DNA of 35,758 nucleotides. Source: Gammaproteobacteria bacterium. Its GTDB lineage: Bacteria > Pseudomonadota > Gammaproteobacteria > Natronospirales > REEB76. Shown here in pieces: positions 7,591 to 16,642 of this stretch (within the stretch, counting starts at the first letter, position 1; every line of letters starts with the position of its first letter). Below the pieces are notes generated by a model. The model worked only from the letters and a program-made list of their open reading frames with translations. It searched no databases and had not been told where the DNA came from. The stretch spans positions 1-35,758 of the forward strand of contig DAHUYB010000048.1 in NCBI GenBank assembly GCA_027315405.1, read 5' to 3'. Both the position numbers and the translations under genes were made by a program.

Positions 7591-9186
7591 TCACACGGCC
7601 ATGACTTCCACGCCGTGCTCCCGGGTCTTGCGGAAACGAATCTCAGGCCAGCGCTCGCGGGTGAGTTGCAGGTTCACCTGGGTCGGCGCCACGTACACCA
7701 GGCTACCGGCGTGGTCCAGGGCCAGATTATCAAAAGCCCTATTCCTGAATTCTTCCAGCTTTTTCTTATCCTCACATTCCACCCAGCGGGCGGTGGCCAC
7801 GGGAATGCCCTCGAATTTGCACTCGACGCTATATTCCGTCTGCAGGCGGTAGGCCACCACGTCGAACTGCAGCATGCCCACGGCACCCAGAATCAGATCG
7901 TTGTTGCGCAATGGCTTGAATAACTGGGTAGCACCCTCCTCGCACAATTGCGCCAACCCCTTGTTGAGCGCCTTGGCCTTGAGCGGATCCTTGAGCAGCA
8001 CGCGGCGGAACAGTTCCGGTGCGAAATTCGGAATTCCGGTGAATTGCAGATTCTCGCCCTGGGTGAAGGTATCGCCGATGGCCACGGTGCCATGGTTATG
8101 GATGCCGATGATATCGCCGGCATAGGCGGCCTCCACGCGCTCGCGTTCCGCCGCCATGAACGTCAGCGCATCGGGAACTTTTATTTCCCGGCCAATGCGC
8201 ACGTGCTGCACGCGCATGCCGGGCAGGTAGCGGCCGGAACACAAACGCACGAAGGCGATGCGGTCATGATGCTGGGGATCCATGTTGGCCTGTATTTTGA
8301 ACACAAAGCCCGCAAACTTTTCCTCCAGCGGCGCCACCGCGCGCGTGGCCGTGGCCCGCGGCCGCGGCGGCGGCGCATATTCCACGAAAGCATCCAATAA
8401 TTCACGCACGCCGAAGTTATTGATGGCGGAACCGAAAAATACCGGTGTCAGCCGGCCCGCCAGATATTCCTGCTGATCAAACGGGTGCGAGGCGCCATGC
8501 ACCAGCTCGACTTCGGCGCGGAATCCGGCTGCGTCGGCGCCCAGCAGTTCGTCGGCTTCGCGGCTGCGCAATCCCTTGATGATGCGCACCTCGCCCAAAC
8601 GCCCGGTTTTTTCGCCGGCGTAGATATGGATGCTGTCCTCGTGGAAGTGGTAGATGCCCTTGAGATCGCGGCCCATGCCCAGGGGCCAGGTGATGGGCGC
8701 GCAGCGGATTTTAAGCACCGACTCCACTTCATCCAGCAGTGAGGTGGGGTCGCGGCCGTCCCGGTCGAGTTTGTTGATGAAAGTCATGATAGGCGTGTCG
8801 CGCAGCCGGCAGACCTCCATCAATTTGATGGTGCGCTCCTCCACGCCCTTGGCGCAGTCGATCACCATGAGCGCCGAATCCACCGCCGTCAGCGTCCGGT
8901 AAGTGTCCTCGGAAAAATCCTCGTGGCCGGGGGTGTCCAGCAGATTGATGATGCGCTCGCGGTATGGAAACTGCATCACTGAGGAGGTGACGGAAATGCC
9001 GCGCTGCTGTTCCAGCTTCATCCAATCGGAGGTGGCATGACGCGCCGCTTTGCGACCTTTCACGGCACCGGCAAACTGGATGGCGCCGCCGAACAGCAGC
9101 AGTTTCTCGGTCAGGGTGGTCTTGCCGGCGTCCGGGTGCGAGATGATGGCAAAAGTACGCCGCCGGCCGATTTCCTGGTCGAACAT
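7591..9186 (-). CDS. prfC: Peptide chain release factor 3 (RF3)
   Basis: A translational GTPase that recycles release factors RF1/RF2 from the ribosome after termination. Visible G-domain motifs are SHPDAGKTT (P-loop), RGISVTSSV (switch I), DTPGHEDF (G3) and [10 protein letters not shown] (G4), close to the N-terminus. The later region [13 protein letters not shown]-type ([17 protein letters not shown]) is typical of RF3 domain III. At 531 residues it matches the usual RF3 length of about 530. The ATG at 9186 is preferred over the GTG at 9192 because AGGTGA precedes it. It is the last gene of a minus-strand run behind rimI. Confidence 0.96.
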   Translation of the reverse strand: MFDQEIGRRRTFAIISHPDAGKTTLTEKLLLFGGAIQFAGAVKGRKAARHATSDWMKLEQQRGISVTSSVMQFPYRERIINLLDTPGHEDFSEDTYRTLTAVDSALMVIDCAKGVEERTIKLMEVCRLRDTPIMTFINKLDRDGRDPTSLLDEVESVLKIRCAPITWPLGMGRDLKGIYHFHEDSIHIYAGEKTGRLGEVRIIKGLRSREADELLGADAAGFRAEVELVHGASHPFDQQEYLAGRLTPVFFGSAINNFGVRELLDAFVEYAPPPRPRATATRAVAPLEEKFAGFVFKIQANMDPQHHDRIAFVRLCSGRYLPGMRVQHVRIGREIKVPDALTFMAAERERVEAAYAGDIIGIHNHGTVAIGDTFTQGENLQFTGIPNFAPELFRRVLLKDPLKAKALNKGLAQLCEEGATQLFKPLRNNDLILGAVGMLQFDVVAYRLQTEYSVECKFEGIPVATARWVECEDKKKLEEFRNRAFDNLALDHAGSLVYVAPTQVNLQLTRERWPEIRFRKTREHGVEVMAV

Positions 9187-9244
9187 GGTCACCTAACTCA
9201 CGGGAAAGCGGGTATGTTACCTGATTGCGGCGCGGCGCTTCACT

Positions 9245-9712
9245 TCACAACGGCAAACCCAGGATTAACGCGTCTTCCCGGCCGTGCGCACCGGGATAAT
9301 AATTCTTGCGCACACCGGTCTCCTCAAAACCACGCACGCGATACAGGCGCATAGCCGCTTGATTGGAAGGCCGCACTTCCAGCAGCATCTGGTAGGCCCC
9401 GCGCTCGCGCGCCAGCTCTATGAAATGCTCCAACAGCAGCCGGCCGTAGCCTTGCCGCTGCCATTCGGGGGCCACGCAGATATTCAGCAGATGCGCCTCA
9501 CCGACCACTAGCGAGAGAATGCCATAACCGCCGATGCCGCCGCCCAATTCCATCACCCAACAGCCATACCCTACCCGCAGGCAGTCGCGAAAAATGCCCT
9601 CGCTCCAGTGGAATTGATAAGCGCGTTTTTCGATTTCCATGATCGCGGGCACGTCTGGCTCGCGCATCGGGCGGTACAGCGGTGATTCCGAGATGGCGAC
9701 CACCGCGCTCAT
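9245..9712 (-). CDS. rimI: Ribosomal protein S18-alanine N-acetyltransferase
   Basis: A GNAT-fold acetyltransferase of 155 residues that acetylates the N-terminus of ribosomal protein S18. The acetyl-CoA-binding signature NICVAPEWQRQGYGRLLLEH (Q/R-x-x-G-x-G/A) is present, followed by LEVRPSNQAAMRLYRVRGFEETGVRKNYYP, the typical RimI C-terminal segment with its catalytic Tyr region. The ATG overlaps the stop of the uracil-DNA glycosylase gene as ATGA, so translation is coupled. In many gammaproteobacteria rimI sits beside housekeeping translation genes, as here beside prfC. Confidence 0.92.
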   Translation of the reverse strand: MSAVVAISESPLYRPMREPDVPAIMEIEKRAYQFHWSEGIFRDCLRVGYGCWVMELGGGIGGYGILSLVVGEAHLLNICVAPEWQRQGYGRLLLEHFIELARERGAYQMLLEVRPSNQAAMRLYRVRGFEETGVRKNYYPGAHGREDALILGLPL

Positions 9713-10404
9713 GCATGTCCGTCCTTGAGGGTGCGCACGGCGAACTGCAAATCGGCCCAGGCCTTGCGTTTCTCACCCGGCGAACGCAGCAAATAGGCCG
9801 GGTGATAGGTCACCACCACGGGGATGCCATGCAATTGATGCACCTGGCCGCGAAGACGCCCAATGGGGGTATCGGTCGCCAGCAGATTCTGGGCGGCGAT
9901 ACGACCCAGCGCGAGAATTAGTCGCGGCTGAATCAGGGCGATCTGCCGCTCCAGAAAAGGACGGCAGAGCTCCGCTTCCTCCGGTTTGGGATCACGATTC
10001 CCGGGCGGCCTGCACTTGAGGATGTTGGCGATGTACACCTGTTCACGCTGCAATCCGATGGCCACGAGCATGGAATTCAGCAGTTGGCCGGCACGGCCTA
10101 CAAAGGGTTCCCCCTGCTTGTCCTCATCGGCGCCGGGTGCTTCACCGATCACCAGCCATTCCGCCCGCCGGTTGCCGACACCGAATACCGTCTGGGTACA
10201 ACCGGCGCGCAGCCCGCAAGCGGTGCAGGCCTTGACCGCCTGCTCCAGCGCCGGCCAATCCATGACGGTCACGGATGTTTCCCGCGAAGCGGATGAAATG
10301 TCGGTGTTGTCAGACGGCGAAAGCCGCGAGTCGTTCAGCAGCTCACGCCGCTGCCATACCGTGATACCCAACTCGTATAGATATTGAGCGTGACGCGCAT
10401 CCAT
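9709..10404 (-). CDS. Family 4 uracil-DNA glycosylase (iron-sulfur type)
   Basis: A base-excision repair enzyme of 231 residues that removes uracil from DNA. Motif A is [23 protein letters not shown] (residues 88-109) and motif B contains TYHPAYLLR. Four cysteines at 60, 63, 131 and 147 ([20 protein letters not shown]) are placed as the 4Fe-4S ligands of family 4 enzymes. The N-terminal extension ([17 protein letters not shown], then a low-complexity linker to about residue 48) is common in gammaproteobacterial members and is a reason to accept this start. It is coupled to rimI. Confidence 0.93.
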   Translation of the reverse strand: MDARHAQYLYELGITVWQRRELLNDSRLSPSDNTDISSASRETSVTVMDWPALEQAVKACTACGLRAGCTQTVFGVGNRRAEWLVIGEAPGADEDKQGEPFVGRAGQLLNSMLVAIGLQREQVYIANILKCRPPGNRDPKPEEAELCRPFLERQIALIQPRLILALGRIAAQNLLATDTPIGRLRGQVHQLHGIPVVVTYHPAYLLRSPGEKRKAWADLQFAVRTLKDGHA

Positions 10405-10410
10405 GACGAC

Positions 10411-11247
10411 TCAGTGTGCATACCGGCGCGCCAGCCGGCGGCGCAAGCGCCACAGCGCCATAACCGGGCCAGAACAGGCGTACACGAAGAAAGCAATGAA
10501 GAGCACCCATGGTGTTCCTAGATAGATGACAATAATAGCGATGACGATGAACAGGATGGTCGTGAAAGGCACGCGGCCGTGCAGATTGAAATCCTTGAAG
10601 CTGTAGTAACCGATACTGCTTACCATAAGTGCGCCAGCCCCCACTGTAATGATATAGGCTGGGATTAGCACAGCAGGTCCGGGGATATCCAGATCTGCGC
10701 AAAACCATACAGCGCCAGCAAGGATGCCCGCAGCAGCCGGACTCGGCAGACCCTGGAAGTAGCGTTTATCCACCACGCCGGTGCGCACGTTGAAACGTGC
10801 GAGACGCAAGGCCGCGGTGATGGCGTAGAAAAATGCGCCGAGCCAGCCGATTTTGCCCCATACAAAACCGAAGTTGACCATGTCCTTGAAAGCCCATTCG
10901 TACATGACCAATGCCGGTGCCAGACCGAAGGACACCATATCCGAGAGACTGTCGTATTCCTTGCCAAAAGCACTTTCGGTATGCGTAAGTCGCGCGATAC
11001 GCCCGTCGAGACCGTCCATGATCATGGCGAAGAACACGGCGATGGCCGCGGGCTGGAAATGCCCGGCCATGGCGGCAACGATGGCATAGAAACCCGCAAA
11101 CAGACCGGCGGTGGTAAACAGATTCGGCAACAAATAAATGCCGCGGCGGCGCGGGCCTTCCATTCCCGCGTCCTCCGCCTCGCCTATCTGTTCGTCGATG
11201 CCGACTTCGGTATCAACTTCCGGGTCCGGATTCACAGATGTGTGCAT
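10411..11247 (-). CDS. pssA: CDP-diacylglycerol–serine O-phosphatidyltransferase
   Basis: An integral membrane enzyme that makes phosphatidylserine, the precursor of phosphatidylethanolamine. The full CDP-alcohol phosphotransferase signature is present (D78-G, D81-G-x-x-A-R86, G95, D99, D103), preceded by RRGIYLLPNLFTTAGLFAGFYA. I chose the ATG at 11247, which has GAGG seven nucleotides upstream; the ATG at 11265 has only weak pairing. The first 32 residues are acidic and soluble, as in the long PssA subtype common in Gammaproteobacteria. It follows the ilvC-like gene on the same strand, an arrangement often seen as ilvBNC–pssA, but ilvB and ilvN are absent here. Confidence 0.94.
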   Translation of the reverse strand: MHTSVNPDPEVDTEVGIDEQIGEAEDAGMEGPRRRGIYLLPNLFTTAGLFAGFYAIVAAMAGHFQPAAIAVFFAMIMDGLDGRIARLTHTESAFGKEYDSLSDMVSFGLAPALVMYEWAFKDMVNFGFVWGKIGWLGAFFYAITAALRLARFNVRTGVVDKRYFQGLPSPAAAGILAGAVWFCADLDIPGPAVLIPAYIITVGAGALMVSSIGYYSFKDFNLHGRVPFTTILFIVIAIIVIYLGTPWVLFIAFFVYACSGPVMALWRLRRRLARRYAH

Positions 11248-11322
11248 GTCATGGCCTCGATTCATGGATCTCTATGATGCCATGACGGGCTGCGTGGGGC
11301 GACCGACCTGCAGCCACCCGGT

Positions 11323-12312
11323 TCAGCCGGCGCCTTGCAGGTGTTTACGCAGCGCCTTGCCCACGGTTTCGATGAGCTGGGTACGCGCCCGCACACGCTC
11401 GATTTTCACAGTCGGCATGCCGGCTCCCATTTCACGATCCAGTTCTGCCGCAAACTGGCCGCTCTGGATCTCCGTCAACAGCTCTTTCATGACGGCATGC
11501 GAGGCCGGCCCGATGACGCGCGGACCACGGGTGTAATCCCCGAACTCGGCGGTTGTGGAAATGGATTCGCGCATGCCGGCGATACCTTTGCGGTGAATCA
11601 TGTCAGTCATGAGCTTCACTTCATACAGGCATGAGAAGTAGGCTACTTCCGGTGCATAGCCCGCTTCCACCAGAGTATCGAAGGCCGCCAGAATAAGATG
11701 TGTCAGCCCGCCGCACAGCACCGCTTGTTCGGCGAACAAGTCGGTTTCAGTTTCCTCGCGAAAGCTGGATTCTATGATACCGGCGCGGCCATGCCCTTGT
11801 GCCCATGCGTAGGATAATGCCAACGCGCGCGCATTGCCGCTGGCATCCCGATGTACGGCGATGAGCGCCGGCACGCCACGATCCGCCTGATACTGCGCGC
11901 GCACCTGTTCGCCGATGCCGCTGGGGGCTACCAGCATCACGTCGAGATCGTCACGTGGAATAATGCGTTGGTAATGAATGTTGTATCCATGAGCAAAAAT
12001 CAGCGCGCCGTTTTTCCTGAGGGTGGGCGCAACCGTCTCTGCGTAGACCCGCGCCTGGGTTTCATCGGGGATCAGCAGCACTACAATATCGGCCTTGGCC
12101 ACCGCCGTGGAAGGCTCCACCACTCGCAGCCCGGCGGCTTCCGCGGCAGCACGTGACGCCGAGCCGGCGCGTAAACCGACAGTCACATTGACGCCGGAAT
12201 CCTTGAGATTCATCGCCTGCGCGCGCCCCTGGGCCCCAAAACCCAAGACCGCGACACGCCGCGCCCTGATCAACGAAGGATTAATGCCGGTGTCGTACAG
12301 CACTGTAGCCAT
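11323..12312 (-). CDS. Divergent ketol-acid reductoisomerase-like protein with altered active site
   Basis: Clear end-to-end similarity to class I ketol-acid reductoisomerase (IlvC, branched-chain amino-acid synthesis), 329 residues. The Rossmann motif is GFGAQGRAQA (24-33) rather than the usual GYGSQGHAHA. His108 in HGYNIHY, and Asp191 and Glu195 in ETETDLFAEQ, are kept. Two normally invariant residues are changed: the lysine of the VAPK-x-PG loop is Ser131 (VAPSGIG), and the first metal-site glutamate of the ECLHE helix is Ser227 (FSCLYE); the second, Glu231, remains. The C-terminal half is also unusual (MIHRKGIAGMRESIS). The gene stands where ilvC usually stands next to pssA, but without ilvB/ilvN. 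It may be a paralogue with another oxidoreductase activity or an inactive copy. Confidence 0.85.
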   Translation of the reverse strand: MATVLYDTGINPSLIRARRVAVLGFGAQGRAQAMNLKDSGVNVTVGLRAGSASRAAAEAAGLRVVEPSTAVAKADIVVLLIPDETQARVYAETVAPTLRKNGALIFAHGYNIHYQRIIPRDDLDVMLVAPSGIGEQVRAQYQADRGVPALIAVHRDASGNARALALSYAWAQGHGRAGIIESSFREETETDLFAEQAVLCGGLTHLILAAFDTLVEAGYAPEVAYFSCLYEVKLMTDMIHRKGIAGMRESISTTAEFGDYTRGPRVIGPASHAVMKELLTEIQSGQFAAELDREMGAGMPTVKIERVRARTQLIETVGKALRKHLQGAG

Positions 12313-12463
12313 GTCGATTTACCCCTGTTGGCGGCATCACGCTAACCGTAGCCCGCGCTGAAATCAACCGACATTGCCGGTGGAAATAGGCGTTCAATGG
12401 CTATACTGGACTGCGTAACGCTAGTTAAAATACCACCTTTGCAACATAAAGCCCCCACCAAGA

Positions 12464-14260
12464 ATGCGAACCTCCCGCTTCCCCCTGTTTACCGCCAAGG
12501 AAACCCCCGCCGACGCGGATACTGTAAGCCATCAGCTCATGCTGCGGGCCGGCCTCATCCGCAAGCTGGCGGCCGGTATCTACAGCTGGCTGCCGCTGGG
12601 ACTGCGAGTGCTGCGCCGGGTTGAAACCGTGGTACGCGAGGAGATGAATCGCGCCGGCGCGCGCGAACTGCTGATGCCCTGCATCCAACCGAAAGAGCTG
12701 TGGGACGAATCCGGGCGTTGGGACAAGTATGGTAACCTGCTGCTGCGCATCCAGGATCGCAAGGAACAGTGGTACTGCTTCGGCCCGACCCATGAGGAGG
12801 TCATTTGCGATATTGTGCGCAGCGAGGTCAAAAGTTACAAGCAGCTGCCGGTTACCTTCTTCCAGATCCAGACCAAATTCCGCGATGAGATCCGCCCGCG
12901 CTTCGGGGTGATGCGCGCGCGCGAGTTCTTGATGAAGGATGCTTATTCCTTTCATCTGGACCAGGCCAGCATGGACATAACCTATCATGAAATGTACGAC
13001 GCCTACACGCGTATCTTCACGCGGCTCGGTCTAAACTTCCGCGCCGTGGTCGCCGACAGCGGCGACATCGGCGGCGAGCTGAGCCACGAGTTCCAGGTGC
13101 TGGCTGACTCCGGCGAGGACGCAATCGTGTTCTCCGACCAGTCCGACTACGCCGCCAATATCGAGCTTGCAGAAGCGTTAGCGCCTGCAGCAAAACGGCC
13201 CAAGCCCTCAGAAATATGCACGAAAATTGATACCCCAGATAAAACAACCTGCGAGGAAGTTGCAGCTTACCTCAAGGTTCCAATAACCAGCACGGTCAGG
13301 GCCATCGCGGTAGTTGGTTCAGGCGGCTTTGCCCTGATCCTTGTGCGCGGTGATCACGAATTAAATGAAACCAAACTCAAAAAGATCGGGGGCTTTGGTG
13401 ATTATCGTCTGGCTACGGAAAAAGAGATCGAGCGGCATTTAAGGTGTCGCGCGGGATATATCGGCCCGGTTAACCTTAACCCATATCCAGATATGCATGG
13501 GAATAGGACTCTATACACCGCAACAGCTTCGGCTCCGATCGATGAGCTTGCACCATTCATGCTTATCGTTGACAGGGCCGTGGACAAGATGGCGGATTTC
13601 GTCTGCGGTGCCAACGAGCCCGGGTATCATTGCCGAGGGTTTAACCTGGATCGTGATATTGAACCCGGCTACATCATTGCAGATATTCGCAAAGTAGCGC
13701 AAGGCGACCCCTCACCCGATGGCAAAGGCACACTAAGAATCGTGCGCGGTATCGAGGTTGGTCATATCTTCCAGAATGGACGCAAATACACCGAAGCGAT
13801 GCACGTAAGCGTGCTTGATGATCGGGGCCGCACACAGACGCCGATTACCGGCTGTTACGGCATAGGTGTTTCCCGCATCGTGGCCGCCGCCATCGAACAG
13901 AACCACGACGAGCGCGGCATTATCTGGCCGGAACCGCTGGCGCCATTCCAGCTGATGCTGTTGCCGCTCAACATGCACAAATCGGCAAAGCTGCGGACTG
14001 CCGCGGAGGCGCTTTATACCGAGCTCACCGCTGCCGGCTATGACGTGCTACTGGATGATCGTGAACTGCGCCCCGGCCCCATGTTCGCGGATGCCGAACT
14101 CATCGGCATCCCACACCGTGTAGTGCTTTCGGAACGCGGTCTGGATGCCGGCACCGTGGAATACAAGGGACGCCGCGATACCGACAACCGCGACGTGCCG
14201 CGCGGCGAATTACTTGCGTTTCTGAAAGAACGCGTGCGGACTTCTTCCCAACTGTCCTGA
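12464..14260 (+). CDS. proS: Prolyl-tRNA synthetase
   Basis: Charges tRNA-Pro; a class II synthetase of the bacterial type with an inserted editing domain. The start MRTSRFPLFTAKETPADADTVSHQLMLRAG matches the family exactly. Motif 2 region CFGPTHEEVICD and FRDEIRPRFGVMRAREFLMKDAYSFH, the editing (YbaK-like) domain from about residue 235 to 400, motif 3 (TGCYGIGVSRIVAAAIEQ) and the C-terminal anticodon-binding domain are in order. At 598 residues it is slightly longer than the usual 570. The editing-domain part, about 13165-13830, has visibly lower GC and different codon choice from the flanks. The stop overlaps the next gene's start (TGATG). Confidence 0.97.
   Translation: MRTSRFPLFTAKETPADADTVSHQLMLRAGLIRKLAAGIYSWLPLGLRVLRRVETVVREEMNRAGARELLMPCIQPKELWDESGRWDKYGNLLLRIQDRKEQWYCFGPTHEEVICDIVRSEVKSYKQLPVTFFQIQTKFRDEIRPRFGVMRAREFLMKDAYSFHLDQASMDITYHEMYDAYTRIFTRLGLNFRAVVADSGDIGGELSHEFQVLADSGEDAIVFSDQSDYAANIELAEALAPAAKRPKPSEICTKIDTPDKTTCEEVAAYLKVPITSTVRAIAVVGSGGFALILVRGDHELNETKLKKIGGFGDYRLATEKEIERHLRCRAGYIGPVNLNPYPDMHGNRTLYTATASAPIDELAPFMLIVDRAVDKMADFVCGANEPGYHCRGFNLDRDIEPGYIIADIRKVAQGDPSPDGKGTLRIVRGIEVGHIFQNGRKYTEAMHVSVLDDRGRTQTPITGCYGIGVSRIVAAAIEQNHDERGIIWPEPLAPFQLMLLPLNMHKSAKLRTAAEALYTELTAAGYDVLLDDRELRPGPMFADAELIGIPHRVVLSERGLDAGTVEYKGRRDTDNRDVPRGELLAFLKERVRTSSQLS
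13165..13830 (+). other. Low-GC mosaic segment inside proS
   Basis: Within proS, codons such as TTA, AGG, ATA and AAA become frequent from about 13165 (after AATATCGAGC) and return to GC-ending codons around 13830 (before GCCGATTACCGG). The segment encodes the editing domain and the return into the catalytic core. The reading frame is uninterrupted. It looks like allelic replacement from a donor of lower GC; boundaries are by eye. Confidence 0.5.
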
Positions 14261-14835
14261 TGCTGCGCAGCCTGCCTCTGATGTTTTTGGGCGCAAGCCT
14301 GTTGGCGAGCGCCCCGGCCTTCGCCCAGCAATTCATTACTCCCAGTCCTGAGCTGCTGGCGCTGGTAACGAAGGCCGCCGCCGATAACACCAATTTTAAG
14401 GATAAGTACGACGCCCAAGTCTGGCTCATGACCATGTCCAACCGCCTGGCAGCAACCATCGCCGACCCGCACAAGCGCTTGGCGTTGCTGGAATTGATTC
14501 ATGCGGAAGCCACCCGCGCCGGGGTTTCACCGGAGCTGGTGCTATCCATCATCAACGTGGAAAGCGATTTTCACCGCTTTGCCGTTTCCCATGCCGGCGC
14601 CCAGGGACTCATGCAAATCATGCCCTTCTGGCTGAAATTGAGCGGCCAGCCCAACGGCAACTTGTTCCATGAGACCACCAATTTGCGGCTCGGTTGCACC
14701 ATCCTCAAGTACTACCTGGAGCGCTCCCATGGCGACATCCGCGAAGCCCTGCAACGCTATAACGGCGCGACCGTCGGTATCGATTACTCCGACAGTGTGC
14801 TCAAGGCACTCAGCAGGACATGGAGCTGGAACTGA
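14260..14835 (+). CDS. Exported lytic transglycosylase (SLT domain)
   Basis: A 191-residue protein with signal peptide (MLRSLPLMFLGASLLASAPAFAQQ) and an SLT-type soluble lytic transglycosylase domain that cleaves peptidoglycan glycan strands. Key motifs are the catalytic glutamate in SIINVESDF, the SHAGAQGLMQIMPFW signature, and LRLGCTILKYYLER with AL-x-RYNG. The start codon shares a base with the proS stop (TGATG at 14258-14262), so translation is probably coupled. Family members in this neighbourhood are usually annotated as lytic murein transglycosylase. Confidence 0.9.
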   Translation: MLRSLPLMFLGASLLASAPAFAQQFITPSPELLALVTKAAADNTNFKDKYDAQVWLMTMSNRLAATIADPHKRLALLELIHAEATRAGVSPELVLSIINVESDFHRFAVSHAGAQGLMQIMPFWLKLSGQPNGNLFHETTNLRLGCTILKYYLERSHGDIREALQRYNGATVGIDYSDSVLKALSRTWSWN

Positions 14836-14897
14836 GACTGCATGCATTGGTGAATCCGGTTGCGAGGTGGATTCCCGCGCTGATGTAATAACCCACT

Positions 14898-15170
14898 TCA
14901 GCTGATGGCAAATACTCTTGGTACGTCAATGCATTCCACGGCGCGTATCAGCACGTCGCTGACCCGCGCCGCCGGCGGCCCCTGCCACAACCACTTGCAG
15001 AGCGCATCCACTGCGGCAGGTTCGCCGCAGGCCAACACTTCCACGCGACCGTCCGGGAGGTTTTTGGCGTAGCCCGTAACGCTGAGTTCGAGCGCACGGC
15101 GTGCTGTACTGGCACGGAATACCACGCCTTGCACGCGACCGGAGATCAAGCAATGCTTGCAAATCATCAT
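14898..15170 (-). CDS. Acylphosphatase
   Basis: A small 90-residue enzyme hydrolysing acyl phosphates. The family signature is visible: GRVQGVVFR with the catalytic Arg19, and GYAKNLPDGRVEV with the catalytic Asn37. The length is exactly typical. I place the start at the ATG at 15170 (MMICKHCLISG); the longer open frame upstream runs antisense into the LysM gene and is not family-like. Ribosome-binding site pairing is weak. It lies beyond the terminator of the LysM gene. Confidence 0.9.
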   Translation of the reverse strand: MMICKHCLISGRVQGVVFRASTARRALELSVTGYAKNLPDGRVEVLACGEPAAVDALCKWLWQGPPAARVSDVLIRAVECIDVPRVFAIS

Positions 15171-15193
15171 CAGGTAGTCAGAGGCGTAAAAGG

Positions 15194-15215
15194 AAAGGGC
15201 CCCGAAGGGCCCTTT
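15194..15215 (-). terminator. Intrinsic terminator after the LysM lipoprotein gene
   Basis: A perfect 9-bp stem, AAAGGGCCC and GGGCCCTTT, with a CGAA loop, followed on the minus strand by CCTTTTACG. It lies 47 nt beyond the LysM gene's stop codon. Confidence 0.85.
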
Positions 15216-15261
15216 AAAGATCAAACACTGATGCCGTTCATGATCGCCCTTGCGGCTGGCT

Positions 15262-16164
15262 TTAGTGCGTCGTAGCGCTGGGTGCAGGGGTAGCGGGTGC
15301 TGCACTTGCAGCCGGGGCGGCGGATGAAGCCGCCGGAGCTGCAGCTGGGGCGGTGCTTGCCGCCGGGGCCGGAGCGGTGCTCGCCGCGGGAGCCGGCATC
15401 GCAGAAGCCGGAGGTGCAAGAGTGCCGTCCAACCATTCCCGATCACGCCGGTCAGCCTTGTGATGCTTCCAGGCGCCACGATGCTGCGCATACCAGGTGG
15501 CGGAATCCACATCGGTCTTCAGCGGGTTGCTCACCACGTTGAGGCTCTGTTTCGGATAAATCAGGTCCGCATGCTTGATGGAATCGGCATTGTTCTTGAA
15601 GATCAACGGCCATTCCAGGGCGTTGCCATACACATCGGACTTGCCGGCAATCCGCCACAAGCTATCGCCACGCATCACGGTGTAGGTGCTCTTGGCGGCC
15701 TGTAACTCGGCAACCAGAGCGGACAGCACGTCATAGGCGGGCTTACCCTGGTTGTTAGTGATGTCCGTCTGCCCCTGGTTCAATCGATTCTGCTGGTCGG
15801 CGTTCAGGTTGGTGAAACCCTGAGCCTGGGCAAGCAGATCCCGAGAATGGCTCATATAGCAGTCGTTGATGGCGGTTTCCGCATCCTGTTTGGCTTGAGC
15901 GGCCAACTGCTGTGCCTTGGCGTTATCACCGGCCTGACCTGCCTGCTGCGCCTGGGTGAGCAATTGCGAAGCGTCACCAGTATCGGTGCAGGGTGCCTGA
16001 GCAGCGTTAATCACCGCCTGGGCATCCGCGATTGCTTGAGTGGTTGCCGCATTCGGACCTGCAGGCGCGGCCGCAACCGGTTGAACTTTGTGGGTGGCAC
16101 AACCGACGGCGATGCCGGCGGTCAGCAACACCATAGCGAGGTGTTTGGTGTAATTCTTGATCAT
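15262..16164 (-). CDS. LysM-domain lipoprotein with Ala/Pro-rich tail
   Basis: A 300-residue envelope protein from the ATG at 16164. Residues 1-22 are a lipoprotein signal with lipobox AVGC. Residues 35-160 are Ala/Gln-rich and predicted helical. Residues 160-211 are a LysM peptidoglycan-binding domain (YTVMRGDSLWRIAGK ... LIYPKQSLNV). The last 45 residues are a repetitive Ala/Pro/Ser tail suitable for spanning the envelope. It has a near-consensus sigma-70 promoter upstream and a strong terminator downstream, so it is probably a well-expressed single-gene unit. The role is likely cell-envelope organisation; the partner is unknown. The DUF4398 lipoprotein upstream shares the Ala/Gln-rich helical character. 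Confidence 0.85.
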   Translation of the reverse strand: MIKNYTKHLAMVLLTAGIAVGCATHKVQPVAAAPAGPNAATTQAIADAQAVINAAQAPCTDTGDASQLLTQAQQAGQAGDNAKAQQLAAQAKQDAETAINDCYMSHSRDLLAQAQGFTNLNADQQNRLNQGQTDITNNQGKPAYDVLSALVAELQAAKSTYTVMRGDSLWRIAGKSDVYGNALEWPLIFKNNADSIKHADLIYPKQSLNVVSNPLKTDVDSATWYAQHRGAWKHHKADRRDREWLDGTLAPPASAMPAPAASTAPAPAASTAPAAAPAASSAAPAASAAPATPAPSATTH

Positions 16165-16266
16165 GGTAGGCATCTCCAACCTTGTTGTTTTGACAACGAA
16201 TAAGTAAAAACTCAGACAGGGAAAATCACAACCGTTTGATGGGTCTTGAAAATCTGGTGTGTATAA

Positions 16267-16295
16267 AGATTAACGCTCCGCAAGCTTCGGGTCAA
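16267..16295 (-). promoter_or_regulatory. Sigma-70 promoter of the LysM lipoprotein gene
   Basis: On the minus strand TTGACC (16295-16290) and TAATCT (16272-16267) are separated by exactly 17 bp, close to consensus. Transcription would begin near 16259, leaving a 5' leader of about 95 nt before the ATG. Confidence 0.7.
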
Positions 16296-16336
16296 GAGAA
16301 CAATGAGCCTTAACATAAGGAAAATACGGGAAAATT

Positions 16337-16642
16337 CTAGGGGGGGTGGGGGTTGCCCTGGCTGATACGCAAGGCCTGTTCCGCTGCATTGCGGGCACGG
16401 ATCGCATTCTGGCGTGCGCTACTGTAATCCCCTTGGTCAAGGGCCGCCTGGGCAGCCTGCAAAAACCGCTGTGCATCGGCCATTTCACTGGCTGCGGTCC
16501 GCTCTGCACCGGCCTGCCGGGCGGCTGCCACCGCCTGACGGGCGTTGCTCATGTCCTGTACGGGCGCGCCGGCACATGCCGAGAGCAGCACTACGGCTAC
16601 GAATGCGGCAAACCACGGGGCTGTCAGGATTTTGTGTTGCAC
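16337..16642 (-). CDS. Small DUF4398-type lipoprotein
   Basis: The mature part (NARQAVAAARQAGAERTAASEMADAQRFLQAAQAALDQGDYSSARQNAIRARNAAEQAL) is an alanine-rich helical hairpin typical of DUF4398 envelope proteins. A lipoprotein signal with lipobox LSAC precedes it. The start is uncertain: GTG at 16642 gives a standard-length signal peptide and TTG at 16681 adds 13 residues; neither has a good ribosome-binding site. About 102 residues from the GTG. The stop is followed by a run of G residues (plus strand, 16340-16352). It probably works with the adjacent LysM lipoprotein, but function is unknown. Confidence 0.75.
   Translation of the reverse strand: MQHKILTAPWFAAFVAVVLLSACAGAPVQDMSNARQAVAAARQAGAERTAASEMADAQRFLQAAQAALDQGDYSSARQNAIRARNAAEQALRISQGNPHPP

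Noticed and set aside
12374-12407. Possible proS promoter (TTGCCG and TATACT)
   Set aside because: Spacing of 22 bp is too long for sigma-70 and no better -35 box is present.
14898-15512. 204-codon version of the acylphosphatase gene
   Set aside because: The extra N-terminal part is out-of-frame reading of the LysM gene and its terminator; the family length of 90 residues fits the start at 15170.
16339-16353. G-rich run behind the DUF4398 gene as a G-quadruplex
   Set aside because: Two G runs only (seven and five); four separate runs of adequate length with loops are not evident.
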